From Sneathiella sp. (GTDB lineage Bacteria; Pseudomonadota; Alphaproteobacteria; Sneathiellales; Sneathiellaceae), in contig PAKP01000041.1 of assembly GCA_002706985.1 (NCBI GenBank), positions 1-50,410 of the forward strand: 50,410 nucleotides of DNA, given 5' to 3'. Made by a program: the position numbers and the translations under genes. Below, one piece after another: positions 1 through 8,117 of this stretch (its first letter is position 1; the number at the start of each line of letters is the position of its first letter). The notes under the pieces are model-generated. The model searched no databases, had not been told where the DNA came from, and was given only the letters and a program-made list of their open reading frames with translations.

Positions 1-1
1 C

Positions 2-295
2 AAGGGCGCCAACCCTTACAAGCAGGCATTTGAGCGTGGGGTAAAGCTGATCGGCGCAACATCGCATTATGTTACCGCCGACCTCGATGAAGGGCCGATT
101 ATCGATCAGGATACGGTCCGTGTCAGCCATGCACAAAGCGCAGCGGATTATGTCAGCCTGGGCCGGGATGTGGAAAGCCAGGTCCTCTCCCGCGCGGTAC
201 ATGCCCATATCCACAGACGGGTCTTTCTCAATGGCAATAAAACCGTCGTTTTTCCGGCAAGCCCTGGCAGCTACGCCTCTGAGCGGATGGGCTAA
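2..295 (+). CDS. purU: Formyltetrahydrofolate deformylase, C-terminal part (partial)
   Basis: The reading frame is open from base 2 and ends at TAA 293-295, giving about 97 residues with no start in the window. The product begins [20 protein letters not shown] and continues with [16 protein letters not shown], the very conserved C-terminal block of PurU. PurU hydrolyses 10-formyl-tetrahydrofolate to formate and tetrahydrofolate in the cytoplasm. Its formyltransferase-like fold keeps a catalytic Asp in the LDEGPII stretch. The N-terminal ACT domain must lie to the left of the window. The gene converges on the racemase-like gene with only 10 bases between the stop codons. A short ORF in another frame at 69-335 is a shadow. 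Confidence 0.9.
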   Translation, partial: KGANPYKQAFERGVKLIGATSHYVTADLDEGPIIDQDTVRVSHAQSAADYVSLGRDVESQVLSRAVHAHIHRRVFLNGNKTVVFPASPGSYASERMG

Positions 296-305
296 ATTCC
301 TAATT

Positions 306-1055
306 TCAGGAACTAGCAAGCTCGCGATCAAATAACTGGCCGAACCCGGTCACCTTGCTCCGATTCTTCATGAGTTGCAGGGAATGCCAGACAAGTGCCT
401 GATTGCTTGTCACAACGGGCTTTCCAAGCTTTTGCTCCAGTTCCTCGACCACGAGGGCCGACCGGAGCGCTGTGCAGGAAATAAAAAGCGCATCGGCATT
501 CGCATCGCAGACCTGCATCGCAGCCTCGGAAATAGCACTCAAGGGAATGCCCGTCATCTCGATATCATCTCCGAGGCCAAAGCCGTCGATATCGAGTATG
601 TTAAACCCTTCCGCAGCGAAACAGGTAACAATCGCCTCATTTACATCCTCGGTATAAGGCGTGAGGATTGAAATTTTTTTGGCTTCCAGCGCCCGCAAAG
701 CGGCGCTTGCCGCAGCAATAGGATTGGTGCAAGGAATGCCAGGCTGCGCAATCTGGATAAGCCGTTCTAGCTCTATCTCACCGATTGCGGCCGTGCCGGA
801 CGTACAGCCATAAATCATGACATCAACTCCCAATCCGGGCAGAATGCCTTTTGCCGCGCGGGTAATATCTCCGCTCATCCCGCGCAGGTTTTCAATGGTA
901 ACCGGATTTGCATTCATCACACGGTTGGTGAAAAGATCCACGCCTGCCGGAAAGATGCGCCGCAAATCCGTCTCGCTGTTATAATCCGTTGCAAGTGCGA
1001 CCAGTCCGACGCGACCGCCGGGCGCAATGTCATCAAACACATATTCTATATCCAT
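306..1055 (-). CDS. Asp/Glu racemase-superfamily protein (maleate isomerase / EutA-like)
   Basis: About 249 residues of the Asp/Glu racemase superfamily, whose members (maleate isomerase, arylmalonate decarboxylase, hydantoin racemase, EutA) use two cysteines as acid-base pair. Both are visible: Cys84 in the YGCTSGT block and Cys194 in FISCTALRS. The maleate isomerase/EutA branch is the closest by eye. I chose ATG at 1055, six bases after AGGGTG. A GTG at 1064 overlapping the upstream TGA (GTGA) would add three residues. It is the last gene of the minus-strand catabolic cluster, coupled to the M24 gene. EutA proteins occur in hydroxyectoine clusters, but the neighbours here are not the rest of that set, so the substrate is unknown. 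Confidence 0.8.
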   Translation of the reverse strand: MDIEYVFDDIAPGGRVGLVALATDYNSETDLRRIFPAGVDLFTNRVMNANPVTIENLRGMSGDITRAAKGILPGLGVDVMIYGCTSGTAAIGEIELERLIQIAQPGIPCTNPIAAASAALRALEAKKISILTPYTEDVNEAIVTCFAAEGFNILDIDGFGLGDDIEMTGIPLSAISEAAMQVCDANADALFISCTALRSALVVEELEQKLGKPVVTSNQALVWHSLQLMKNRSKVTGFGQLFDRELASS

Positions 1056-1060
1056 TTGCG

Positions 1061-2230
1061 TCACCCTATAACCGGAAGAACCGGATCTGCGCGCCGGCTT
1101 AACATCCGGGCGCCGTCCTCGGTAATGACAATATTCTCTTCATGCACCATCTGCTTGCCGGGGGCAAATTCCATTCCCGGCTCCAGCGTCAGGACAACAC
1201 CGGGTTCCAGCTCCGTCTGGTCTTCCGGCGTATTGGAGGGCCATTCCGTCAGCTCCATACCGAGCCCATGGCCGAGCCTGCCAACCGAGTTTCCAAGCGC
1301 ACCGCCCTTTTCCATGACCGCCCACATCGCCGCCCAGACATCGCTGGTCGTCGCGCCGGGGCACGCAGCGGCAAACCCGGCTTCCGTCGCCGCATAAACC
1401 ACGTCATAGGCACGGCGGACATCATCATCGGCAGAGCCAAAGGCATAGTTGCGGTCAAAGTCACAAAAATAACCGTCAAAGGTCGCGCCGGTATCAATAA
1501 TCAACACATCCCCCGTCTCGATTATCCGGTCTGTCGGTCCCATGATAATACTGTCATATCCACCGGGGCCCGACCCTGAAATCAGATAGGGAATTGTGTC
1601 CGCTCCCCTCTCCAGAAGATCAATGCGCATTCGGTGGCAGTTCTGCCTTTCACTCTCACCTGATTTAAGACTATTGGGAAGGTTTTCAAACACATCCGAC
1701 GCAAGATCGCAGATGTAATGAATCTTCTCGATCTCTACCGGGGATTTCACATATCGAAGGCGATGCAGCAACATCGACGCATCCGCCACCTCGAAGGCGT
1801 TGACGTCCGCCAAAAGTTTTGCGTAGTCTCCGGCGGGCATTCTCAAATGGCTCTCATGGCCGAGCGGCACACCCAAACGGCCAAATTTACGGGGAAGCTG
1901 AAGGATGACATCGCGAAGCAGCGTAATTCCATCATCCGCCGGACGCGGCGCCGGCCAGGTATGAATATCGTCTATCCAAGTACTTGCCATTCCCGCAGCG
2001 CCGATTTCAGGAATAACAGCAATCGGCTTGCCCGCCGCAGGGATGACAACAAACCAGGGACGGGTGGGGCTTTCCCAGAATTGCGTCAAGAAGCCGGTGA
2101 AATAGCGAACATCCGGCTCCGTCGTCAGCAGGATCGCATCCAGTTTTGCTGCATGCATGCGGGCCTGAGCCTTCTGCAGCCTCATTTCGAATTCCGACGA
2201 GTCAAATCCGCGTGTCGGTTTTGGCATCAT
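1061..2230 (-). CDS. M24-family metallopeptidase-like protein (Xaa-Pro dipeptidase/creatinase fold)
   Basis: 389 residues with the two-domain creatinase/prolidase layout: an N-terminal domain (about 1-150) and a C-terminal pita-bread domain. All five expected metal ligands are present: Asp246 (IIDTGA), Asp257 (CDFDR), His321 (GRLGHGLGM), Glu350 (LTLEPGMEF) and Glu364 (VHEENIVIT). It is therefore probably a dinuclear metal hydrolase, not a metal-free creatinase. The family includes prolidases, ectoine hydrolase (DoeA/EutD) and the DMSP lyase DddP. I do not see the longer DoeA/DddP-like metal-site context, so I do not call it ectoine hydrolase. AGGGAG stands eight bases before the ATGATG start. 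It follows the molybdoenzyme gene by 12 bases and overlaps the next gene. Confidence 0.85.
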   Translation of the reverse strand: MMPKPTRGFDSSEFEMRLQKAQARMHAAKLDAILLTTEPDVRYFTGFLTQFWESPTRPWFVVIPAAGKPIAVIPEIGAAGMASTWIDDIHTWPAPRPADDGITLLRDVILQLPRKFGRLGVPLGHESHLRMPAGDYAKLLADVNAFEVADASMLLHRLRYVKSPVEIEKIHYICDLASDVFENLPNSLKSGESERQNCHRMRIDLLERGADTIPYLISGSGPGGYDSIIMGPTDRIIETGDVLIIDTGATFDGYFCDFDRNYAFGSADDDVRRAYDVVYAATEAGFAAACPGATTSDVWAAMWAVMEKGGALGNSVGRLGHGLGMELTEWPSNTPEDQTELEPGVVLTLEPGMEFAPGKQMVHEENIVITEDGARMLSRRADPVLPVIG

Positions 2231-2242
2231 GGCATAAACTCC

Positions 2243-4573
2243 CTAACCCGAACTTTCAAGACGAGGCGGCATATGGATTTTCACATCCGGCGGATCGGTG
2301 TCCAGCCGTTCAATCTCAACCAAGCAGCTCAAGGCGGATGGGCCGCTCGCAATGCCGGACGTCGGAAAATCCCGCGTTAAAACGTTCGGATTCCCATGAC
2401 GGCAGCATTCAGGATCATTTTCCCAATCCGGATCATACCAGGCGCCCGTCGCCATCATTATAACCCCCGGCCGCACGCTCTTATCAAGCTTGGCCGCGCT
2501 GATGCTGCGCCCCCGCCCATTAAACAGACGCACAATGTCTCCATCTTTAATGCCGCGGGCAGCAGCATCCTCCGGATTAAGCCGGCAAGGCTCCCGCCCC
2601 TTGACCTTTCCCGCGTGGCTATGAGTGCTCGGATCAAGCTGGCTGTGAAGCCGTCGCTCCGGCTGATGAGTAATAAGATGCAACGGATATTGGTCTGCAG
2701 TTTCGGCCCCAAGCCATTCTTGCGGTTCCTGCCAGACCGGATGGCCGGGATTATCTCGCAGGCCAAATCCCGCGATTACCTCACTGAAAATTTCGATCCG
2801 TCCGGACGGGGTCTTGAGAGGCGCATATACGGGATCGTTACGAAATTCCCGGAGCATCACTCGCGCATCTCGCGGGGGTTCAAGACAAAGACTGCCTCCT
2901 TCCAGAAACTCCTCAAATTCCGGCAGATCGTGATTGAATTTTTTTCCCCGCTCCCGGCTTTCATCATAAAGCTTTCTTAACCAGCCTGCCTCATCCAGCC
3001 CGCCGCGAAATTCCGATTCAAAGCCCTTTTCCGTATTGGCGCATGCGCTTAGACGGCTAGCTAGCCCCGCAAAGATATCATGGTCATTCCGGGACATGGC
3101 GTATGGCTCCGTCACTTTATTCATTGCAACCAGATAGCTGTCCCGGGTTGAAGCCGCAAGGTCATTCCGTTCCAGCGCAATGGTCGTCGGCAGGACAATA
3201 TCAGCATGACGGGCCGTGGCCGTCCAGAATGGATCATGGACCACCACGGTTTCAATTTGCCGCCAGGCGCGTCTGAGGCGATTGAGGTCCTGATGATGAT
3301 GATATGGATTGCCGCCAGCCCAATACACCAACCGGACATCAGGATAGCGATAGGTGCCGCCATTGTAGTGAAACTTTTCGCCCGGATTTAGAAGCATATC
3401 CGCGATCCTGGCCACTGGAATAAAACTGCCAACCGGGTTTTTCCCCGCAGGCAAAGCCGCCCAGGGAAGATATGCCCGATCACTGCCAACTCCGTTTACA
3501 GCGCCAAGCCCAAGTCCGAACCCGGTTCCGGGCTTGCCGATCCCGCCCAGCATGCAGGCCAGCACAACTGCCATCCAGATCGGCTGCTCTCCATTCTGCT
3601 GACGTGTCAGGGACCAGCTTGCATTCAGAAAGGTCGGCCTTGTGGCCATTTTCCGAGCGAGAGACACAATACGATCCGCCTCAAGCTCCACGATAGGCGC
3701 GGCCCAGGATGCCGATTTGGGCTGGCCATCCGTCTCCCCCATCAAATACGAAAGGAAACGCTCAAAGCCGACGCAATACCGATCAAGAAACTCCTGATCC
3801 TGCAATCCCTCACTGACGAGCGTATGGGCAATCGCCAACATTAGTGCAACATCCGTGTTTGGACGGATAGGCATCCATTCCGCGCCCAGCTCGTCACTCA
3901 CATCGGATTGGCACGGGCCTATATTGATGAACTCGATGCCCGCAGCCCGCGCGACCCGCATATCGCCGGGCTGGCTATGGCGCCCAGCACCGCCGGCGTT
4001 CATCTGCGAATTTCGGGATGCCATGCCGCCAAAGGCAACGACCAAGGACCCCGATTCCGCAATAGAACGCCAAGAGGTATGTGTCTCCAGCAATTCCGCC
4101 ATTGGTCCGACGATATGAGGCAGGATAACCTCAGCCGCCGCATAGCTGTATGAATCGCGCGACGTCGTGCAACCACCATACATGTTCATAAACCGCCGCA
4201 GCTGGCTCTGGGCATGATGAAACCGGCCAGCACTTGCCCAGCCATAAGATCCGGCGTAAATCCCTTCATGGCCGAAATTATCGCGGACCCGCTCAAGCTC
4301 CGCTCCAACCATATCGAGAGCCGTGTCCCAATCAACCGGAACAAAGGCGTCCTGTCCGCGCAACGTCCGGTCGCTTTGCACCCCCTTTTCAAGGAAGCCC
4401 CGGCGGACCATCGGCTGAGGAATACGGCAAGGACCGGTTCGGGTATCGATAATAGCGTTGCCGATAGGAGACGGCGTGGGATCTTCTTCAAATGCGGTTA
4501 GCGAGACAGGCTCGCCATCTTTCATTTCAACCCGGTAGGTTCCCCAATGCGACGATGTAAGTGGGCTTGGCAT
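2243..4573 (-). CDS. Cytoplasmic molybdopterin S/N-oxide reductase, biotin sulfoxide reductase (BisC) type
   Basis: 776 residues, the usual length of BisC, in the DMSO reductase family that carries a bis-MGD molybdenum cofactor. The N-terminus opens SSHWGTYRVEMKDGEP, as in BisC/TorA enzymes, with no Tat twin-arginine signal and no N-terminal Cys motif for an Fe-S cluster, so a single-subunit cytoplasmic enzyme is likely. The serine molybdenum ligand is the Ser114 of GSYGWASAGRFHHA. Further MGD-binding blocks are visible (WAGGNPYHHHQDL, HDPFWTATARHADIVLP, LITHQPERRLHSQLDPS). Family members reduce biotin sulfoxide, methionine sulfoxide or amine N-oxides. It sits between an ammonia-lyase and an M24 gene, which suggests that an S-oxide, N-oxide or hydroxylated amino compound is reduced in this pathway; that is inference. 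Confidence 0.88.
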   Translation of the reverse strand: MPSPLTSSHWGTYRVEMKDGEPVSLTAFEEDPTPSPIGNAIIDTRTGPCRIPQPMVRRGFLEKGVQSDRTLRGQDAFVPVDWDTALDMVGAELERVRDNFGHEGIYAGSYGWASAGRFHHAQSQLRRFMNMYGGCTTSRDSYSYAAAEVILPHIVGPMAELLETHTSWRSIAESGSLVVAFGGMASRNSQMNAGGAGRHSQPGDMRVARAAGIEFINIGPCQSDVSDELGAEWMPIRPNTDVALMLAIAHTLVSEGLQDQEFLDRYCVGFERFLSYLMGETDGQPKSASWAAPIVELEADRIVSLARKMATRPTFLNASWSLTRQQNGEQPIWMAVVLACMLGGIGKPGTGFGLGLGAVNGVGSDRAYLPWAALPAGKNPVGSFIPVARIADMLLNPGEKFHYNGGTYRYPDVRLVYWAGGNPYHHHQDLNRLRRAWRQIETVVVHDPFWTATARHADIVLPTTIALERNDLAASTRDSYLVAMNKVTEPYAMSRNDHDIFAGLASRLSACANTEKGFESEFRGGLDEAGWLRKLYDESRERGKKFNHDLPEFEEFLEGGSLCLEPPRDARVMLREFRNDPVYAPLKTPSGRIEIFSEVIAGFGLRDNPGHPVWQEPQEWLGAETADQYPLHLITHQPERRLHSQLDPSTHSHAGKVKGREPCRLNPEDAAARGIKDGDIVRLFNGRGRSISAAKLDKSVRPGVIMMATGAWYDPDWENDPECCRHGNPNVLTRDFPTSGIASGPSALSCLVEIERLDTDPPDVKIHMPPRLESSG

Positions 4574-4577
4574 CCGG

Positions 4578-5636
4578 TTATCCCGCCTCCGGCCCTTCCG
4601 TGATGAAAATCAGGCATCGACTGTTCGTCGGAAGCGATAAATTCTCCAATGCGGCGGTGGTTGCCGCGCCGCTCGGCGTCGTATGTATATGATGATGCGC
4701 CATCATATCAACAGCCGCGAACGCTGCCGTCTCCGAGACCTGAAGAAATCCGTTTGCATCATGTCTCAGAGATTGAAACGCGATAAGAGAAGCATCTTTG
4801 CAATCCAATCGGCCCATGTTCGATTCCGGCCCTTCAACCCGTGTCAACTGTTTGTTCCTGACGCTTATCATAAGACAGGGAGCAGCCTCCGGCTCAACAA
4901 TAAATATCTCCGGCTGTTCCGCCCAATATTCGCGAATATGTCCGGCGACAGCGGCAGCAAGGCCGCCAACACCGGCCTGTAGAAAGACATGGGTTGGCCA
5001 GCGACCGGTTTTAGAAAACTCTCTCCGACATTCCTCAGCCAGAACCGTGTACCCCTCCATTACGAGGGCCGGTCGCTCCGTATAGCCTTCCCAGGAACCA
5101 TCCGCGAGCAGCAGCCAATCATTTTTATGCGCGGCATCCATGGCCGCCTTGACGCTATCCTCATAGGAACCGGAGGTGCGCACCACTTTTGCATCAAGCG
5201 CCCGGATACGATTGGCAAATTCTTCCGGAACTGCGGCAGCGAGATAGATAACGGCACGGGCACCGAATATCCGCGCTCCGGCGGCAACGGAAAGGCCATG
5301 ATTACCGGCACTCGCGGTAATAAAGGTCATTTTATCCGCCTGACGACGTGCAGCTTCACTTTCCAGATCCGAGGTTCCCGCAACATCGGAAATCATCTGA
5401 GCAACGGCAAACGCACCGCCCAGCGCCTTGAAGCTGCCCAGCCGCATGCGATGGGACTCATCTTTTATTATCAGCTGTTCAACACCGAAATGGTTGGCGA
5501 GCTCAGCGTGCTCGTACAACGGAGTTGGTTCGTACACCGGACATTGCTGTAATAATGCCATCGGGCGTTTTGACGCTGTTCTGAACGCACGCAGAGCGGC
5601 TTTTGATTTTGGGGATTTTTTTGAACTCATAGTCAT
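4578..5636 (-). CDS. Diaminopropionate ammonia-lyase-like PLP enzyme
   Basis: 352 residues of fold-type II PLP enzyme, matching the DpaL/YgeX family better than threonine dehydratase or EutB. Visible blocks are KDESHRMRLGSFKALGGAF with the PLP lysine Lys70, ASAGNHG (phosphate/asparagine loop), ADGSWEGYTERP with Asp179, THVFLQAGVGGLAAAV and IVEPEAAPC. Diaminopropionate ammonia-lyase turns 2,3-diaminopropionate into pyruvate and two ammonia by alpha,beta-elimination. Unlike E. coli YgeX, where the loop reads DGNHG, this protein has Ala110 (AGNHG), so substrate or stereochemistry may differ. No clear Shine-Dalgarno precedes ATG 5636 or the second ATG at 5630, but a perfect TATAAT lies five bases upstream, so the mRNA may be leaderless. 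It is the first gene of the catabolic half. Confidence 0.82.
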   Translation of the reverse strand: MTMSSKKSPKSKAALRAFRTASKRPMALLQQCPVYEPTPLYEHAELANHFGVEQLIIKDESHRMRLGSFKALGGAFAVAQMISDVAGTSDLESEAARRQADKMTFITASAGNHGLSVAAGARIFGARAVIYLAAAVPEEFANRIRALDAKVVRTSGSYEDSVKAAMDAAHKNDWLLLADGSWEGYTERPALVMEGYTVLAEECRREFSKTGRWPTHVFLQAGVGGLAAAVAGHIREYWAEQPEIFIVEPEAAPCLMISVRNKQLTRVEGPESNMGRLDCKDASLIAFQSLRHDANGFLQVSETAAFAAVDMMAHHHIHTTPSGAATTAALENLSLPTNSRCLIFITEGPEAG

Positions 5637-5641
5637 TGCAG

Positions 5642-5725
5642 ATTATAAAGTTTTCCGACATCAGAAATGTCACTTCAGGACAATAATTGACCAAATTTAT
5701 CAGTAGCGGAATCCAATTTGACCAA
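5642..5725 (-). promoter_or_regulatory. Candidate promoter and tandem operator before the ammonia-lyase gene
   Basis: The gap between ehuD and the ammonia-lyase gene is 161 bases. On the minus strand it has a perfect TATAAT (plus 5642-5647) ending five bases before ATG 5636. No good -35 is visible at 17 bases. The element TTGGTCAA (plus TTGACCAA) occurs twice, at 5687-5694 and 5718-5725, exactly 31 bp apart, about three helical turns. They would centre near -55 and -86 of a start site at the ATG, positions typical of activator sites. The regulator is unknown. Confidence 0.4.
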
Positions 5726-5797
5726 TCACGAACATATCGGATTTCATCACCGACAGTGCCCAGTTCAACGAAGTCCTCACTCCCGTCTTGCAAGCAC

Positions 5798-6466
5798 TCA
5801 GTGATTGCGGGCGTATCGTCTTTGATACTTCCGTTCAAGCCACATGGCAATGTACGCGGACGGAACCGAGACAATCAGGAAGAACAGGCCGACCAGCGTC
5901 ATCGGCTCGAGATATTTGTAGTGACTGTTACTATAAATGTTTGCGGCGTTGAAAAGTTCCACCACGGTGATCGCCGACAACAATGGCGTTTCCTTGAACA
6001 TCGTAATCAGATAGTTCGCGAGCGGCGGTATCATCGGCGGAATAGCCTGCGGAAGAATTACGTACCGCATGGTTTGATAGGGTCGATAGTTCAACGACTT
6101 CGCGGCCTCCCACTGACCAGTCGGCACATTTTCGATACCGGCACGGAAGACCTCAGACGTATAGGTACTGAAATGCAGGCCGAGCCCGATTATACCGGCC
6201 TCAAGCGGTTCAAGGAAAATGCCGAGATCCGGCAATACGTAAAAAAGGAAATAAAGCTGAACAAGCAAGGGGGTACGGCGGATAAACTCTGAAATCCAAT
6301 AGGTGCTCAGAGAAATAATCCTGGAATTAGACATTCTCATAATGGCAAGGATCAATCCAAGAGCATAGGCAACCAGCGCGCCTATGATCGTCGCCTGAAC
6401 CGTGATGACAAGGCCTTCCAGCATTTGCGGCAGGACGTCATAGACAACTTTCCAGCTCCAGTTCAT
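5798..6466 (-). CDS. ehuD: Amino acid-type ABC transporter permease, EhuD-like
   Basis: 222 residues, a His/Glu/Gln/Arg/opine-family ABC permease with about five membrane helices. The coupling region that docks on the ATPase is EAAKSLNYRPYQTMRYVILPQAIPPMIPPLANYLI, the classical EAA motif (positions about 135-170; AA, G-like turn and LPQA visible). The first segment reads LEGLVITVQATIIGALVAYALGL. It pairs with EhuC as heterodimeric channel. It starts three bases after ehuC and is last of the importer genes. Assignment to EhuD rather than a generic permease rests on its order in the operon and on the match of EhuA and EhuB. Confidence 0.8.
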   Translation of the reverse strand: MNWSWKVVYDVLPQMLEGLVITVQATIIGALVAYALGLILAIMRMSNSRIISLSTYWISEFIRRTPLLVQLYFLFYVLPDLGIFLEPLEAGIIGLGLHFSTYTSEVFRAGIENVPTGQWEAAKSLNYRPYQTMRYVILPQAIPPMIPPLANYLITMFKETPLLSAITVVELFNAANIYSNSHYKYLEPMTLVGLFFLIVSVPSAYIAMWLERKYQRRYARNH

Positions 6467-6469
6467 AGG

Positions 6470-7138
6470 CTAGATCCCCTTCCTGATGGTCAAGTTCCGG
6501 CCCTTGGCAATCTTCTTCGCAATAAAATCCGTTATGGCCACCAGACAGGAAGCAATAACGAAGTAAATCACCATGATTACCAGGAAAGGCTCCAATGTAA
6601 GGGCGGTTTGAACGCGAATTATCTGCGCCATAAAGGTAAGATCAGAAATTGTAATCAAAGAGGCGACAGCCGTCAGCTTCAGAAGCTCGATCAGAAGGTT
6701 TCCAAATGTCGGAATCATGACCGGGATCGCCTGCGGTAAAAGGATATAGCGGAACTTCTGATAACTCGTGTAGTTCAGCGCCGTTGCGGCCTCATGCTGT
6801 GTCCGCGGAACGGCCTGAATGGCGCCGCGCACAACCTCGGACCCATAGCTGCCAAGATTGAAGCCGCAGGCAATAATCCCGGCAAGGAGAGGAGACAAAT
6901 GAATCCCGAGTAACGGCAACACATAAAACATGAAAAACATCTGTACGATGGCAGATGTACCCCGGAAGAATTCAAGGTAAATGACTGCGGCTACACGAAC
7001 GGCAGCAAACCGGGAAAAGCGCGACAAACCAACAGTGAAAGCGATAATCAAGGCAACAATCGCACTGGCAACTGTCAATTCAATTGTTGTAATCGTCCCA
7101 CTAATGATAATCGGAGTATATTCTAGGACCTGATCCAT
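6470..7138 (-). CDS. ehuC: Amino acid-type ABC transporter permease, EhuC-like
   Basis: 222 residues from ATG 7138, an inner-membrane permease with five or so helices. The EAA loop reads EAATALNYTSYQKFRYILLP, which docks on EhuA. The N-terminus MDQVLEYTPIIISGTITTI fits the family well. An upstream in-frame TTG at 7153 has an AGGAG seven bases before it and would add five residues, so the start is not certain. That TTG and AGGAG directly adjoin a perfect 13-bp hairpin between ehuB and ehuC, which may lower permease translation relative to the binding protein. Confidence 0.8.
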   Translation of the reverse strand: MDQVLEYTPIIISGTITTIELTVASAIVALIIAFTVGLSRFSRFAAVRVAAVIYLEFFRGTSAIVQMFFMFYVLPLLGIHLSPLLAGIIACGFNLGSYGSEVVRGAIQAVPRTQHEAATALNYTSYQKFRYILLPQAIPVMIPTFGNLLIELLKLTAVASLITISDLTFMAQIIRVQTALTLEPFLVIMVIYFVIASCLVAITDFIAKKIAKGRNLTIRKGI

Positions 7139-7153
7139 TTTCGCTGCTTTCAA

Positions 7154-7182
7154 AATGCTGCTCCTGTATCAGGAGCAGCATT
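7154..7182 (-). promoter_or_regulatory. Intercistronic 13-bp hairpin between ehuB and ehuC
   Basis: AATGCTGCTCCTG (7154-7166) and CAGGAGCAGCATT (7170-7182) are perfect complements separated by the three bases TAT. On the minus-strand mRNA the 3' arm contains AGGAG and is followed by TTTTG, so the element could mask the ehuC ribosome-binding site, stop part of transcription, or protect the ehuB message from 3' decay. Such stem-loops are known after binding-protein genes in ABC operons. Confidence 0.75.
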
Positions 7183-7214
7183 CAACGTGAACATTAAGCC
7201 AAGTAAGTCGCCAC

Positions 7215-8063
7215 TCAGTTACCGGGACAGAAATCATCCCGCTTCACTCCGAGAGTCGCTTCAGCAGAAAAGCCATATGGTTCGATAATCTTCGCGAACT
7301 CACCGCTTTCCTTCAACTCTGCCAGAGCTGCATCATAGGCGTCCCGAAATTCCGTATCATCAGGATTAAAGGCAGCGCCGGCACAGCCCATGGGGACGCC
7401 TTTCACAGGCATGACCAGCTCCAGGTTCGGATCGTTGGTTTTCTTCAACAGATCGGCTGTCCCCAACCCCGAAAGGGCGAAAACGTCAACGCGGCCCTGC
7501 TGCAACATCTTGATGCCGCTGGGCGGATCAGTGAAAACCTTGATCTGCTCTTTCTTGACACCCCGTTCCAGCGCATAGGCTTCCTCGGCACAACCCGCAC
7601 AAGTCGTCATAGTCAGTTCAGGATTGGCGGCAATGTCTTCATATGTCAGAAGGTTATGCGGATTGCTTTTGGGAACGGCGAAAGCCTCCGCTCCGCAGAG
7701 ATCGGGTTCGGAGTAGATGATGGATTCGCAGCGTTTGGGTTTGATGTAAAGCCCTGATGTCGCCATATCCACGCGGCGGGCCATCAATGCAGGGATCATT
7801 GATCCATAGGCAACGAGCTTAGCTCTCAGCTCAGGCACACCGAGCTTTGCCATCACGGCGCGGGCCACATCTGGCGCCGCCCCTGTCACATAACCATCGC
7901 CCTTAATGTCGCTGTAGGGTGGCTCATTCGCAACGGCGACAGTTGCATATCCTTGCGCTCGCAAGTCATCCAACGTCCCGGCAACTCCGATAGTCGCCGT
8001 TGTCGTTAGTGCTATCGCGCCAATCGCCGCGAGTCCCACCGTTCTTCTAACCAGTCTCATCAT
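7215..8063 (-). CDS. ehuB: Periplasmic substrate-binding protein, EhuB-like
   Basis: 282 residues with a Sec signal peptide (RR then a hydrophobic run to about residue 29, mature start near TLDDLRAQGY). The body is a type II periplasmic amino-acid-binding fold. Blocks match the ectoine/hydroxyectoine binding protein EhuB: ANEPPYSD, SMIPALMARRVDMATSGLYIKPKRCE, and the end EPYGFSAEATLG. EhuB hands ectoine and hydroxyectoine to EhuCD. Several extra cysteines are present (a TTCAGCAEE stretch, MGCAG, DFCPGN), which may form disulfides and are not something I expect in EhuB. The ligand may therefore differ from ectoine. AGGG stands nine bases before the ATG pair at 8060-8063. Confidence 0.83.
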   Translation of the reverse strand: MMRLVRRTVGLAAIGAIALTTTATIGVAGTLDDLRAQGYATVAVANEPPYSDIKGDGYVTGAAPDVARAVMAKLGVPELRAKLVAYGSMIPALMARRVDMATSGLYIKPKRCESIIYSEPDLCGAEAFAVPKSNPHNLLTYEDIAANPELTMTTCAGCAEEAYALERGVKKEQIKVFTDPPSGIKMLQQGRVDVFALSGLGTADLLKKTNDPNLELVMPVKGVPMGCAGAAFNPDDTEFRDAYDAALAELKESGEFAKIIEPYGFSAEATLGVKRDDFCPGN

Positions 8064-8117
8064 GACACTTATCCCTTTCTCTGTTGATCACTCACTCAGT
8101 AAAATGACGTCACTTCT

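Noticed and set aside
1718..2380. 220-codon plus-strand frame across the M24 and molybdoenzyme genes
   Set aside because: Spans the junction of two good genes on the other strand and lacks protein-like composition.
5503..5874. 123-codon minus-strand frame spanning the ehuD/lyase gap
   Set aside because: The middle part (5637-5797) reads rather protein-like, but it overlaps both flanking genes in another frame, has no ribosome-binding site and matches no family I know. A remnant is possible but unsupported.
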